Of a stretch of 64,000 bases of DNA, positions 1 through 12,200 are shown one piece after another. The DNA comes from Stercorarius parasiticus (lineage: Eukaryota; Chordata; Aves; Charadriiformes; Stercorariidae): the NCBI GenBank assembly GCA_013396915.1, contig VWZL01001969.1, forward strand, positions 186,001 to 250,000, written 5' to 3'. The position numbers and the translations under genes are program-made. Under the pieces are notes generated by a model that saw only the letters and a list, made by a program, of their open reading frames with translations, ran no database searches and was not told the DNA's origin. Within the stretch, counting starts at the first letter, position 1; each line of letters opens with the position of its first letter.

Positions 1-1519
1 TAAACCCAAGTCTTTTGTTTGTCAGAGGGGGGTGGCCAGTACTTTTTCTTCTCTTACTGGAAGCTAGGTGCAAGCTTATTCAACAAGCAAATGAAGTGCT
101 ATTATTTTCATCATGCTTCATCAATTCATTGGCAATTGGATAATTAAGCATTATGAGTATATACATTAAACAGCACATTCAGAAATTAAATTTGAAAGAT
201 ACTTTTTCAGTTCCAGTGTTCATCAGATCTAGATTTCAGAAAGAAACCAAGATAAAAAAGGCAGATGACACCGGAGCAAGGATCTGTTGATTATAAATGG
301 TATCGGTATGGAACAAAAAGACAGGCTCTATATAGTGGTCTGCATTAATGGGGAGTCAGGTAACGAGGCGCCACACAAGCAGTAAAGAGTGACAACCAGT
401 TTTAAACGATGCAGGTGAACAAACATGAGGGGAAAGGCGAGTAAAAAATATCTTGGCAGTAAATGGGTATATCTGCAGGAAAACCATACAGAAGAACCAG
501 ACAGAAAAGAGGGGTCAGAGAGAAACAAATTTAGCTGGCGTACTAGAAAGAATGCAGGTCCTCCTCCTCATAGAAAAGTCTGCTTATCAAGTGTGGCTTT
601 TTATTATCTTTATATATAGTTTCATAGTATGGCTACTGGGTGCTGAATAAAACAGTATCAGAATACACAGATAAGGCTATCATCTTTAGCATTTTGATAC
701 TACAATACAAATAATTATAATGCTGACATTTCATTTTAAGTCAAACCCACTTACATGTACAACATATTATATGTCCTATGTTTGCTATCAGTATATTTGT
801 AAAATTGCTATCAAGTTGCTAGCAACTTACCTACAAAACTTGCTGTGAAGGACACTCCTGGTTTCCACTGAAAATGTAGTTTGATCACTTCTCTTTGTTG
901 CATATAAAGCTTAAAGGAGTGGACTTTAAAACACAACACACCATATAAACTACCAACAACACTTCCTTTCTGGAACATTAGGCATCTACGGGATTCAACC
1001 AAAGTTCTCTAAAGAAAAAAATCTCCAAAAAGTTGCCTAAAAGACAGACCTCCCTTTTTCTGATCAGTTAGCCTTTAAATTAAACTGCAAAACCCTTCTA
1101 CAAGGTTGTTCTTGGAAAGTAGAAAAAAAAGATTATAAAGCCTGCTATAAGGCAGATTATTATCAAGAACTTTAATGGAATTGAGCGCTGGGCTACAGCA
1201 GAGCTACAAAAGAATCCCTTGACCTCGGTGTGTGTTTTTGTTCTAGCACAAAGCACCAAAGTCTACAATGCACTTTTAACGTTGCTTTCATAGTGTGGAA
1301 GCCCAACCCTCTATCTAGCTAGAGACTTTTCAAAAGCTTTTTAAGTATCTGCAGGCGTTTTCTCTGTATTATAGAAATGCCAGTATCTACAAGGCTCCCA
1401 TTTAATGTTGGATGAATCAATTTTGAGCAACTGACCTGGACCTCTAATGAAAATTTGACAAAAATTAGACCCAAGTCTTTCTTCAAAGTTTCAAAAATAT
1501 TAACTACGTTTATCTTCAT

Positions 1520-1574
1520 AATCACAGAATCTTCGTGGTTGGAAAGGACCTTTGAGATCATCGAGTCCAACCAT
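1520..1574 (-). mobile_element. CR1 LINE terminal relic
   Basis: About 55 nt contains AATCACAGAATC, GGTTGGAAAGGACCT and GATCATCGAGTCCAACC, the reverse complement of a CR1 3' terminus of a somewhat older type. It abuts an AC-dinucleotide repeat. Confidence 0.85.
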
Positions 1575-1589
1575 ACACACACACACACA
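1575..1589. repeat. (AC)n microsatellite
   Basis: An uninterrupted AC run of about seven units directly follows the CR1 relic on the plus strand. Confidence 0.9.
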
Positions 1590-1676
1590 ATCTTCATCTG
1601 GCTCTGAATTTCACCTGAAATACTCCAAATAAACAATAGGGGTCAATGCCACAGTTGGATAACTTCTTTCCAAGAG

Positions 1677-1706
1677 CTGTGAATCTTTCTACTGTGAATC
1701 TTTCTA
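1677..1706. repeat. 15-bp exact tandem duplication
   Basis: Two adjacent copies of CTGTGAATCTTTCTA. Confidence 0.95.
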
Positions 1707-4700
1707 ACCCCAGCCTGCCTCAGGGAATTAACTCCCCATACAACTTCAGCAGGTAGCATCTGGTGCTTCCAGTGGAGCAGATAGTACCAGACCACCCAGA
1801 CAGATTTGGGATTGCTACTACCAATTTTTGTGTTATCAAGTATTTGCTCTCTAGAGTACCCACGATGCTCAAACAAACTGCAGGTCTATTCAGATTTTTA
1901 AAATTTATTTTATTTTTACCAGTGATGTCATTCTGAGGGCAAAACCAACCTGCAGTGATGTCCCTGATGTCAAAGCTCGTGCTTTTATTAAAGAATTAAT
2001 CTGGCCTTTTTGTTCAATCAGTGACATATTAAAGATAACATTCAAAAGCAAAAAAAATTCCAGTTCAATAAAATAATTCCTTTAGATGAACTGTCCATGC
2101 TTTCATGTACTCCCTGAACTTCAGTGCTTTGGACTACAAGTGCTTGTTTGACTCATTTAGAAATTGCTAAGGATAGAATAGAAATCCACTATGGTGAATA
2201 AACATATTTACACATAGAAATATCTGTGACAAAAAAAAAATCACCTGTCTTTGTATTGAAACCTGAGTATAAATTTAAGAATAGACTTGAAACCTTCTCA
2301 GACATGTCTCATCAGACAATTTAGGCTGGTGAGTATATGCTGAGATTGTGTTTTGTGTGAAGCTTGAGTCTATCATTAGAAAAAAGCATATTCAATGTTG
2401 ACTTGCTTCTCTAGCGAATTTGTCACCCATTTGGGGTGACAAAGAGAAAAGCGAACCAGACCCAGAGAAATGATTATCACACAGCTTTCAAACATGGAGT
2501 TTGACAAATCACCAAAGTGTTGATGTCTGAGAAAACAGCGCACTCTTTCCTCCTTCAGCACCAGCATAGGCTTATATCAACACTGAAGAATTATATGAAT
2601 AATTATGACTAGTTTTCCTCTTCATTACAGATATATATTCCTAAAAAGAAAACAAGGTCAGGAACCTTTTAATCTGCGTAGGGACCTGTATAGCCAAAAC
2701 CCTTTTGCTCCTCCAAAGTGCCTGTATTTTAGCCATAGCAGATGAGTATTAAAATCAAGGAAACTGTCTTTGGTGTGACTGCTACTGTATACCATAGTAT
2801 TTGCATGTCAAGCTGTCTGAAAGAATTAATTCTTCAGTAATTAGCATTTGTTTGCTTGTGCCATGGATTTTTGGCTTTTCCCTTGAAGCTGTTTATCAAT
2901 GAAGACTCTTAATACATTATAATTAATACAATCACACTTTTCCAGAAGTGGCTGCTAATTTGAAACAGTACTTGAAATATGAAACATTAAACTTTCCCAC
3001 AAATGCTTTTTTCTTCTTAACATGTCCAATTATTAACTTCGCTATGTAAAGGTGTCATTTGTAACTGCCTTGTAATTTTTTTGGTCATTGTGACAATGGG
3101 AAATTTCAAGACAAACACTGACACTTTTACTCCCTTGGGAGAAACAGAATTCTTTTTCTTTGTAAAATGAAGGATTTTTTATGTTTACATGGGAGCAAGA
3201 CTGGTAGAAGCTTGACACATCATCTTTGCATTCAATAAAAGAATTTTGTTTATAGGAATATTTGGAGACCCTGCTGTACCTGTCTGAGCTGTGGAGTCTC
3301 TCCTGACGTGAGGAGAAAGTCAACTTTTTTATCATGTCCTTCCTCTTATTAGGTACTTCAGCATCTCCCACTTCATCACTCTTTCAAAACCCAACTACTT
3401 TATTGCAAAGGTCTTGAGGAAGCAGCTCTGAAGATGACTGGACCTGAAAGTGATAATTGTGGATTCTTACATCTCCTGTCTGTGGGAAGTGGGAGCACAA
3501 GCAGCATCTGTGCTGCCTGGGCCACATTTCGCATCCTCACTGACAGTACAGCAAAAGCATCCAGGCTATAACATTTTTTTGTTTTAAATTTTTAAAAAAT
3601 ATTTTACATATATGTTTAAGTACAATATGGCACAATATAAATGACTGCTTCATATGGAAATGATCACGTGTTCCTGCGATACAGGTATACCAGAAGAGAA
3701 ATTTTATATTACTGTGCATTCTTGTATTCTTTCAATTTAGCAAATCCAAAGAGTCAGCAAAATACTTAAATTTGTTTAGATCAACAACTGACAATAAATT
3801 AAAATCCTAGCAACTGGCATTTTACATGCTTTTTCTTTAACATACCCAAGAGTAATTCATTATTAGAAAGCGATGAGCCAGCATTGTCTTACGTGATACC
3901 AACCCTGAAGACTGTTCCGTTACATGTATCTTGTTCATTAGCTAACTGGGCAGAACTCATGTCAATTTAGGGATTTTACAGTGACAACTACAGCAACATG
4001 CGTCTTTCCTAGTATGTAAAGAACATCTTCCCTGCTTAATCATAGCCTTTCTACATCTTCTATACCTTCAGCTCTATTTTGTTAACAGTTTAGATCAAAA
4101 TCAGTAGAATAAACTCTACTAGAATAAAGTACAGCTACAAAACCACAGTGAACTTTGTTCAAACAACTGTTTATGATGGTGAAGAATGCAGTAAAAAATT
4201 AATTTAGAACCCACTGAACTTTTCAATATTTCAAAGATGTTTCTGTTCTGTAAGAACCCCCAACGCTGTGTAACTGTTCCATGAGAACAACCGACCAAAA
4301 GCCTCCACCAGGATGTGAACTGCCCCCTTTGATCAGCCTAAGGACCTGGCTCACTATCATGGGCTTGACGGCAGCGAAGCATAACATTTACAGAGCCATC
4401 CTTCCTGTATAATCTGCTTCTGACAACCAGAAGCTTAGGAGTTGATAACAAAGAAAACCGAATTTAGTGCTCTTACATCTCAGGTAATTCTCCATACCAA
4501 CAAGGTTCTTTATAATCTTCACAAGTTCTTCCTTGTGTATTTTTTTCACTAAAAACCTCAAAACGACATGGAAAATGTTCTAAATGAACTTTTTTTAAAG
4601 CTGCATAGAGTTTCAGTCTTGAAAAAAATCAGTATCTTTCTAAGAAAACCTTTGTATCAGAAAAATGCCAGAATCTCTATCAAGGAATTTGGTAAAAGAA

Positions 4701-6984
4701 TCTGAACAAGATGTAGGAAAGCTCGCTATTCACAAAGAGCAATGCAGACATATAGCAGCAAAAATACCAATGTAAAATAAAACACAGCCTGATGAGAGTG
4801 TAATAAAATACAGCACAATACTGATTTAGGAGCATTCAGGAAGTGCACTTAGAGCCATGCTTCTAATTTCCCAGGCTTGGGCTTGTCCTGCTGAAATAAG
4901 TAATGACTGGCACATTCTGCATTAGGACTCACCGTGCTATTGTTAACAAATTTGCTTAGACTTCTATTATTTTTACTGTGCCAATACTACCTATTGCACA
5001 TAATGTCTCCCATCATCAAAGAGTTTCCTGACATTAACAACTAGATCCTCAGAGCAAAGTCCTTGAGTTATTCTAGATGGTTTGACAAGGCAGAACAGGG
5101 ATAGCTGGAATCCTGTGTTGAGCCTTTAAGAGATGGCATTGTCTGGGGAAAAGAAGATGCTTTTTTAATTGGTATAATTCAGATGATGGAAAGGTCTTTG
5201 TACGAGCTATAGGAATTTCCAAAGGGCAGCACTGCCTGGCATCTCTGTGGACTTGTATAGACCTGGACCATAGACCTACCTGTCACTTTATTCAATAGTC
5301 ATCAGCCCTGAAAAACGTGAAGAAAAAGGTATTTTCTTTGCAAAAAAGGACTTTGGTTCACAGGTGGGCTGGACCCACAGTAATGATCTCTCCTAACTAA
5401 CAGAGGGCCTCATGAACCCAAGGCACAACTGAAGTCTGACTTTGGGGAATGCCAACCAACCTGCTCCATAACCACTACATCCTGTCAGAGACTCAGATTT
5501 GGTGCCAGTAGGAGAAGCAAAACATTAACGCTCTCAAAAGCCACCTGCATGACATATTACAGGAGCCAATAACAAAGTAATATATTGAAATATATAGCAA
5601 TTAGGTCTCAGCCACAACCACCAACTACACTGATGAACACCATGGAAGCACGAGAGTCTTTTCAGATAAAAGTTCTGCAAATAGCTGTTTTTTCTTGTTC
5701 AGTATCTGCAATAAAAAAAATTAAACCCAAACATTTCACGCCAAGTCAAAGTAAAAGTTTTAAGAACTTTTGGGTGGAGGCAAAAAAATTATTTCAGTCT
5801 GAGGAAAAATAATTCTGAACAATCTTAAGCGAGTTATATTCTTTTGGGCAATTTCTAGTAACAGAAAGTAAGTCCTTTATTCAGAGAGTGAGGAGCATGT
5901 ATTTCTCTTTTCAGGGCTAGTGCTTACCCACTCACAGAATCCTCCCAAAGCCTCACACTGCATTGTTCAAAGTTCTTGTCGCTTAGTTGCTGTAATGGAG
6001 CCAAGTTATGGCTGGGTTCTTAGAGAGGGAAGAGTTTAGGGATCTTTTTTGCAAGTAAGACAGCCAGACTTTATTTGGTTGAATTTGGGACTGAAAAGGC
6101 TGTTCAAGTCAATAAAGCATGCAAACATTTTCCTACTACCCCAAAGAGAAATGTGTTTCGACATGATACATCTGTTCAGCCCCACTTGCTGATTGACAGC
6201 ATTAGTGAAATGAAAGAGCTTCTTGCTAGCAAAATCACTTACAGTGTCCTGAAAACACTGAATCAGATTTTAACTATTGCTGCAGCCTCTGCCTGCAAAG
6301 GGAACTTACTAAAGGAGAACCTTTGTCATTCAGAGTTGGTTCCTTATGCCGGTGACATACTGCTCGAATACAGATCTCAAACAGAATTCTGTTTTGTCCT
6401 CCATTGCCTATTAAATATTTTAACATGTACTGAGGTTAAAAATTAGTACATGCCAATCAAGAAACAGGGCGGATAGTGCTACCCTCCTGGAATGCGTAGA
6501 GCACAGGCACCTTTATTTTCAGTAACAGCTTTAAGGTTTTCTGAACAGACACCTGGTTTGCTACTCCTTCTGATTTAGTTTATCACAGTAGTTATTCTGC
6601 TATTCAGAATTTTATTCTGCATTTTACTAACTCAAGGCCAGATGACAGAGTTATAGTATATCAGTATTATTCCCACCGCAAGTATCATGCACAACAACCC
6701 TCGAGTTAAGCCACTATATGTAACCCGCTAGTTTTGGAGGCTGAAATGATCTTTCATAGCCAGATTCCAAAGCCCTTCTGTTAAGCATTACTTTGATTCA
6801 CAACTGGTAATAGTACATACTCATCTTTTATATAGTTGCTGAAATATGGCTTTCCAGGAACAGATCTAAATGACTGCTAAAGCTGACGTTAGGTGGGCAT
6901 ACAAATAAAGTAATGAGAATTAAACATGCTTTTTTCCAAGAATTGAGACAACAATAAAATCCAGTGTAAAATATAACTTTGTAC

Positions 6985-7063
6985 CTATCACATGACTCTG
7001 ACATGTAGTCCTTGTCATGGTGTCCTCGTCGTCTTCTTGCAGGTTTTCTGTGACTACGTTAGC
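6985..7063 (-). CDS. NCKAP5: NCKAP5 coding exon: ENLQEDDED acidic block
   Basis: This 79-nt exon encodes 26 residues beginning ANVVTENLQEDDED and ending CQSHVI, plus the first base of the next codon. The acceptor is TACTATGCACAG and the donor GATAG|GTACAA. Phase 0 at its start fits the end of the upstream exon. The acidic NLQED block followed by QSH and a hydrophobic pair matches the family segment just before the conserved TLDSGIGTF motif. That motif is not found to the left, so at least one further exon lies beyond position 1. Confidence is lower than for the other exons because it is short and only partly conserved. Confidence 0.85.
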
Positions 7064-10000
7064 CTGTGCATAGTACAACAACAAAAGTGAAGAACATCTG
7101 TGACTCTGTTTATGTTGCTTCATGATAACTGCAGAATATCTTTTCAGAAATAAACCAGAGTAAAGTTACAGGGCAGCTAGAAGTGGAAGTATATGTCTGT
7201 CCCATTGTATGAATGATTTCTGAGGATAACAACTTTTAACTTCATTCAAAGTCACAATATGCAGCAGTCAAAAAATACCCTTGGAAGATGCAATTTCTCA
7301 AAAGGAAAAGCCTTTTTCTTTCCTTTAAAAAAAAAAGAAAAGAATTATGCTCAGGTCTCCCGACCTCTTTGTTTCTCTCTAGAAAAACCATGTTTCAGAT
7401 TCTATGCTAAAAAAATGTGAACTTAATACATGATGTGGTATCTCTCTAGTTCAGTTTGCAAACACTGAACTTTGGCGTTTTTGTTTCCACCTCTGTTTAA
7501 AAACATTTATTAGCTAAACGGAGAGAAAAGATTAATTTAAGAATGCAGTGCACACTAAGATCCTGTATGTGTTATTCAAGTATGTGTTATTCAAATCGCC
7601 TAGATATTCTATTTTTCAGATGAAGGCATGTTTTCGCTCTGTTCTTCTGCACTCCTATTTCCAAAATGTATATATAATCTCAGCATCTTCCTAGCATACA
7701 GTGAAAACCCCCTCCATTACATGCCATCAGATGCCATAATTCAGATCCAGGGACATATTTTTCTGCCACACTACATAAATCAAACAGGAATGAAGATACT
7801 TTCAGGGTGATGAGAGGAGGAAAGCCAACACTGCAGAAAAAATTACTTTCAGTATCTCAGAGATCTTAAATTATTTGTTAATCACTCTCTGCTGTTTTAA
7901 ACCACATACAGCACATTCACAGTAACATTAAATATGTTCTATAGTCTAAACCAGTACAATTTATCATCATTTGCATGACATGTCTTTGATCATAGTATAT
8001 ATTCTGCTTGTCTGGCTTACACAAGTAGCCCTGTTGACCTCTTGTGACTAGCCTCAGTAAGACAGGAAAGACTCGCTCTTTATATTTATAAAAGTGCATT
8101 TATAATCTCTTAATCCCAGGGATCCATGACATCTTTTTTCTTCTGAAATGAGGCTCTTCAGACTATGGAAAATGAAGAGGAGAGTATGTGATCATTTGGC
8201 ATCAAATTATGGGTAAAACAGTTTCTGCCACTTGCGTACTGCGTGGCAGTCTGTGCCTTGCTGCTCATGTGTCATTTCACAGTATTAGGATAGATCTCTG
8301 GGTATTCCCCAAACACCCAGGCTGCAGACAGACAGTGCTATACAAAACCCTGGGTGTCTTGCTTTTGGTGCCACGCTTCCGCCTCACAAAGTAAAGCCCA
8401 TGGCTTTTCTAAATTACAACGGGCTGTAATAAAATCACAAAGATGAAATGAAGCAGTGCAGCACAAAAATGATTGTATCTCACCTTAAGCTCCAGCCAAG
8501 GACATGAAAACGTATTGGAGAATGTGGAATATCCTTGGTGTGGGCTAAAGTATTATGTATTTCTGTTGGCTGGCCTTTAGAGCAAAGTGCTTTTTTGATG
8601 AACACTAACGGGAAGCGTATCCCTCTGAAGGTGAATGCACAAGGCCGCCATTGGTGGAACATTGCTTTTTCCATAAATTCAGTGGCAGTCAAGCAATAAC
8701 ATTCTTTGCACGAACAGAGATCAGAGGTAATTGGTGCATATGTTATGGCATAATAGTGCCCCAAGTCTTTACCTGGCATATCATAAGATAAGAGATTTAA
8801 TCCTCAAAAACTAAATAGGTTTTAAAAGAAAAACTTGCTAGAAAATTAATGTTAAGAAATGTTATGGCCAGGATTTAAAGAAGCAGTATATATATGATAT
8901 GCAGTTTTGAAATACAGAAGCTTCTGCACTGAACCTGTATGACTAAATACACTTTACATTGTTCAAAAAAGAAAAGAAATCTTCCTAAGTTTAGGGCTTT
9001 TGAAAAGATTTATGCTGTTTTCTCCAAAAGCATTCATTTTGTCTTTTTCCAAGTAAAAAAATGCACAACACGCCAGTCTACTGCATGTGACTGTTTTCAG
9101 TCACAGCTATCTCCCAGTCCTTTGCAAACTGCTTCAAAGTGAGCAGACACCAAAGAATAACTGGAAAGATAGTAATAAGATGCATGAACTTTGAATTAAA
9201 CGACTTTCCATTGTTTTTCTTATAGAAGTTTGGAGGACAAGATGAGATTCCACAAACCGTGAATTTTACGGTATATCTCTTTCATAAATTAGCATTAAGA
9301 ACCGTAAGTACGTTTTTAATCTCATTATTCTAGATGTCCTCAGTCTTTTGGCACTAGATATTTCTTTCAGGAATTAAGTGCCACAAAAAACACAATATGA
9401 AACTCACAACGATGAAGCATATAACGTAACTTAATCTTCAAGACAATACAAAAATACTTGGATTCCCAGTGAACAAGAGTGTATGGTATAGGACAGGTAA
9501 TGCCTTTTCCCTATGACTAACATGTCCTTAAACAGTATAATTAGCACTTCTCCATTATTTATGCATATTAAGGACAATCTTTGTAGTTCCCTGATAAAAC
9601 AAAGTCTGTTTCATGAAGATATACTTAAAAGTCCTAAGTGACTATTATTGCTGCATTTAGAAAGACTTCTCAAAATGACAGACAAAAAAGCACAGCAAAT
9701 TACTGCAGCATTAGAAAATAAAAAGCTAGCAAGAAATTGTAGAAGCAATGTGTAGAGTTTTTTGTACTTCTGTACAGTGAAGATATACCCTAAGCTGTCA
9801 GGACCATATTAAATGGGGCATAGTTAAACTGAGTGGCTCTGATAAGGGGCTCTGCTTTGCTATCAAAGTTCTAGATCAGTTGGATTGAATTTCCTGCATA
9901 TTGCACATTTCCAGACTTTCATTCTCTCTCTTTCCTTTCAGTGACACTACAAGGACAGCCTTAGATATGCTTATAATTTGTGGTTTTATAATGCAGGAGA

Positions 10001-11365
10001 CATCTACATTTTCAAAGAAGAGTTGATACCACAGGAGTCAGGAGGAAAGAGTTTTCCAACATATTCATTCTGCATACGTTCCCCGTAAGTTTTAAAAAAT
10101 GACCTTGCAGATGTTCTTAGGAACGACATCTGCATTAAAGTAAAAAAACATTTGCCTGAAGTTGAAACCATGTGTGGGATACTTAAGCACCCTAAACAGC
10201 AGTACTTAGCTAAGAGTTTTTCCAGTTCCCATTATGAAGCTTTTTGAAATTTGTTTTACCCTTGAAACACATCCCAAAGAATTTTTATTCCAAATTCTCT
10301 CAGATGAAATAGTTGCATGCGCTGTACTTCAGTAACTTGGTTTTATCAGAACAACAAAAGTAATAGGCTCAAATTCATGTTCAGTATTATATTTGGCACA
10401 AGTTTTCAGACTACTTTCTGAAAATTGTGATTATTTTTAATAATCATAATAATAATACAGTCAAGACAGCTATCAGGAATGAGAAAATAATGATCACTGA
10501 GTTAAAGCATCTCTGTTCTCCTGGTGCTTGTACTTTAAAACATCATGGGGAAGGTCCCTGTTAGGCAAGAAATTGCTCACTAAATTCAAAGGTTAACTAT
10601 TAGAAACTTCACAAGGAAGGGCACCCATTCAATCTGACTTTAGGCTACAGTCCTAGACTCTGTGTGTGTGCTTCTGGATGCAGAAAAGTTAGCCACTCAC
10701 ATAATCTTTCGAGAACCAGAATCTAGCAGCTAACAGAAAATAAAATTATTTTTCTTCTAAATTGCAACTTTCCTACTCGCTGGGAAAATTGAAGTACCAA
10801 GTATAGTTAATACCTTATGGAAGCATAAAACTAACTACAGGGCATTAACAGGAAGATTTTCCACGGTACAAAGAGAGACATGGGTCAAATGTACATTTTA
10901 GCTTTTGAAAGACTCCCTCTTAAGTGAAAAATATTCCCAAACGTGGTGAAATACTTTGCCTTTTCCCTGCCAGCATTGCACTTTTCAGGTTTATTGATTT
11001 CTATAATGTTCAGAGGAATGTTTAACACTGGTATGCAATTTTGAGGGAAAGGAGGAAAAATAATAAAAAAAAAAGCAAATGGTCTTATTATTTCACTGTA
11101 CTGCAGTATGATTATAGCATCACTGTGCATATATCTCCACTGGAACTGAATTGCCAGCAGAAGCAGTAGAATCTCCGTGACTAGCTGTATAACCTGGCCT
11201 ACAGTCAAGCTGCCAACTTTCATACTAATTCAGAATTCTCTAGCTAGACAAAATCTTTCTATCATATATAAACACTTCCTATCCCGTGTGTCTGTACTGG
11301 CAATAAGGAACACATCCAGAAGTTAAAAAGAAGGTAATAATGTTTTCATGTACTAAAGCACTTAC
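7064..11365 (-). other. NCKAP5: NCKAP5 intron
   Basis: A 4.3-kb AT-rich intron with GTAAGT donor and TATGCACAG acceptor. It holds a 15-bp exact tandem duplication at 7565-7594 and an 8-bp-arm inverted repeat at 10107-10133. I see no coding exon. Confidence 0.85.
7565..7594. repeat. 15-bp exact tandem duplication
   Basis: Two adjacent copies of GTATGTGTTATTCAA. Confidence 0.95.
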
Positions 11366-11543
11366 CAGGGTCTGATTCTGCATTTCCATATCAGCTTTTG
11401 TGTTGCTGTTTTTCTTGTGGTTTCCTTGAGAGCTGATAGAGTTGCCGTGAAGAGAGGAGTCCTGGGAGCTGCCCTTCGACACACTCCTGTAGGAAACATT
11501 ATTTGATCCACTTTCTGCCTGCTGAGCTGCTTTCTTATCAGCT
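11366..11543 (-). CDS. NCKAP5: NCKAP5 coding exon: ADKKAAQQAESGSNNVSYRS
   Basis: This 178-nt exon completes the split Arg codon of the giant exon with its first base and then encodes 59 residues, starting ADKKAAQQAESGSNN and ending MEMQNQTL. The acceptor is CTCTCTACCTGCAG and the donor CTG|GTAAGT. The sequence is Ser/Asn/Lys-rich and hydrophilic, and matches the NCKAP5 block that follows ELLNR. Reading upstream of the acceptor stays open for some codons, so an ORF finder would start it too early. The AG acceptor with its pyrimidine tract fixes the boundary. Confidence 0.94.
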
Positions 11544-12200
11544 CTGCAGGTAGAGAGTGATTCCTCTGATAAATTACATTGCCCTTCTTCAATCACTCTA
11601 CTTTTCCATTCCTTTAATGTTTAAAGTAACCTCTCTGTATCTTTCTGTCTCTAGACCTTTGAGTGATAAATGTTTCTAACTAGCCTTGATCAAATCTGTC
11701 ACTTGCAATTTCAGGTAGTATATCAATTTAGTCTTTCACATATAATGATTTATATTATATTTGAGACTGCTGGGGGGCAAACGTGCAAACACAGTATAGC
11801 AATTGCTAAGTTCTTCTATGACCAAAGGCTGTGGTAGTTAGAAATGTAATCAATATTGACTAGTTACCAAGTACGTTTGCTGGTTACAATACACTAAGAT
11901 GGAATACATTAAAACACGTACCTAATTATCCTCTATCTTTACACACCATCTGCTTAGCTTCTTGATTTCTGGAATCATTTGAATTTCTACCAACTTGGAT
12001 GCAACTTGCCATTCTTTAATTTCAGAGTTTGGTTAATGAAGTAACATGAACAAAAACATTATTAATGTTTGTTCCTGTAGAGAACTGATTGCTACTATGC
12101 ATTCTTCGTCAAAAAGGAAAACACACTGAACTCAGCATCTGGGCATCTATAAAGCTAGAGTGTACAACAACACATCCCAAATTGTGTTCCAGAGTTTTAC
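11544..12200 (-). other. NCKAP5: NCKAP5 intron (657 nt)
   Basis: This intron interrupts an Arg codon after its second base. Read through in frame from the giant exon, it gives a TAA stop immediately after the donor, so its retention would truncate the protein at ELLNR. No other feature is seen. Confidence 0.92.

Larger units (their letters stand above)
1..6984 (-). other. NCKAP5: NCKAP5 downstream intron (partial)
   Basis: At least 7 kb of intron follows the acidic exon, with a GTACAA donor. The expected next exon, carrying the family's TLDSGIGTF motif, was not found, so it probably lies left of position 1. The stretch holds a CR1 relic with an AC microsatellite at 1520-1589 and a 15-bp tandem duplication at 1677-1706. 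The rest is featureless to me. Confidence 0.7.

Noticed and set aside
3042..3371. 109-codon minus-strand frame rich in Ser/Lys
   Set aside because: Composition fits AT-rich noncoding DNA, and it does not match the missing NCKAP5 C-terminal exon.
6075..6446. 123-codon plus-strand frame
   Set aside because: No recognisable domain, no convincing splice or promoter context; a frame of this length is possible by chance in 64 kb.
8480..8779. 99-codon minus-strand frame ending at a GTGAGA donor-like site
   Set aside because: The peptide does not match NCKAP5, and the flanking exons are already continuous in the family at this point.
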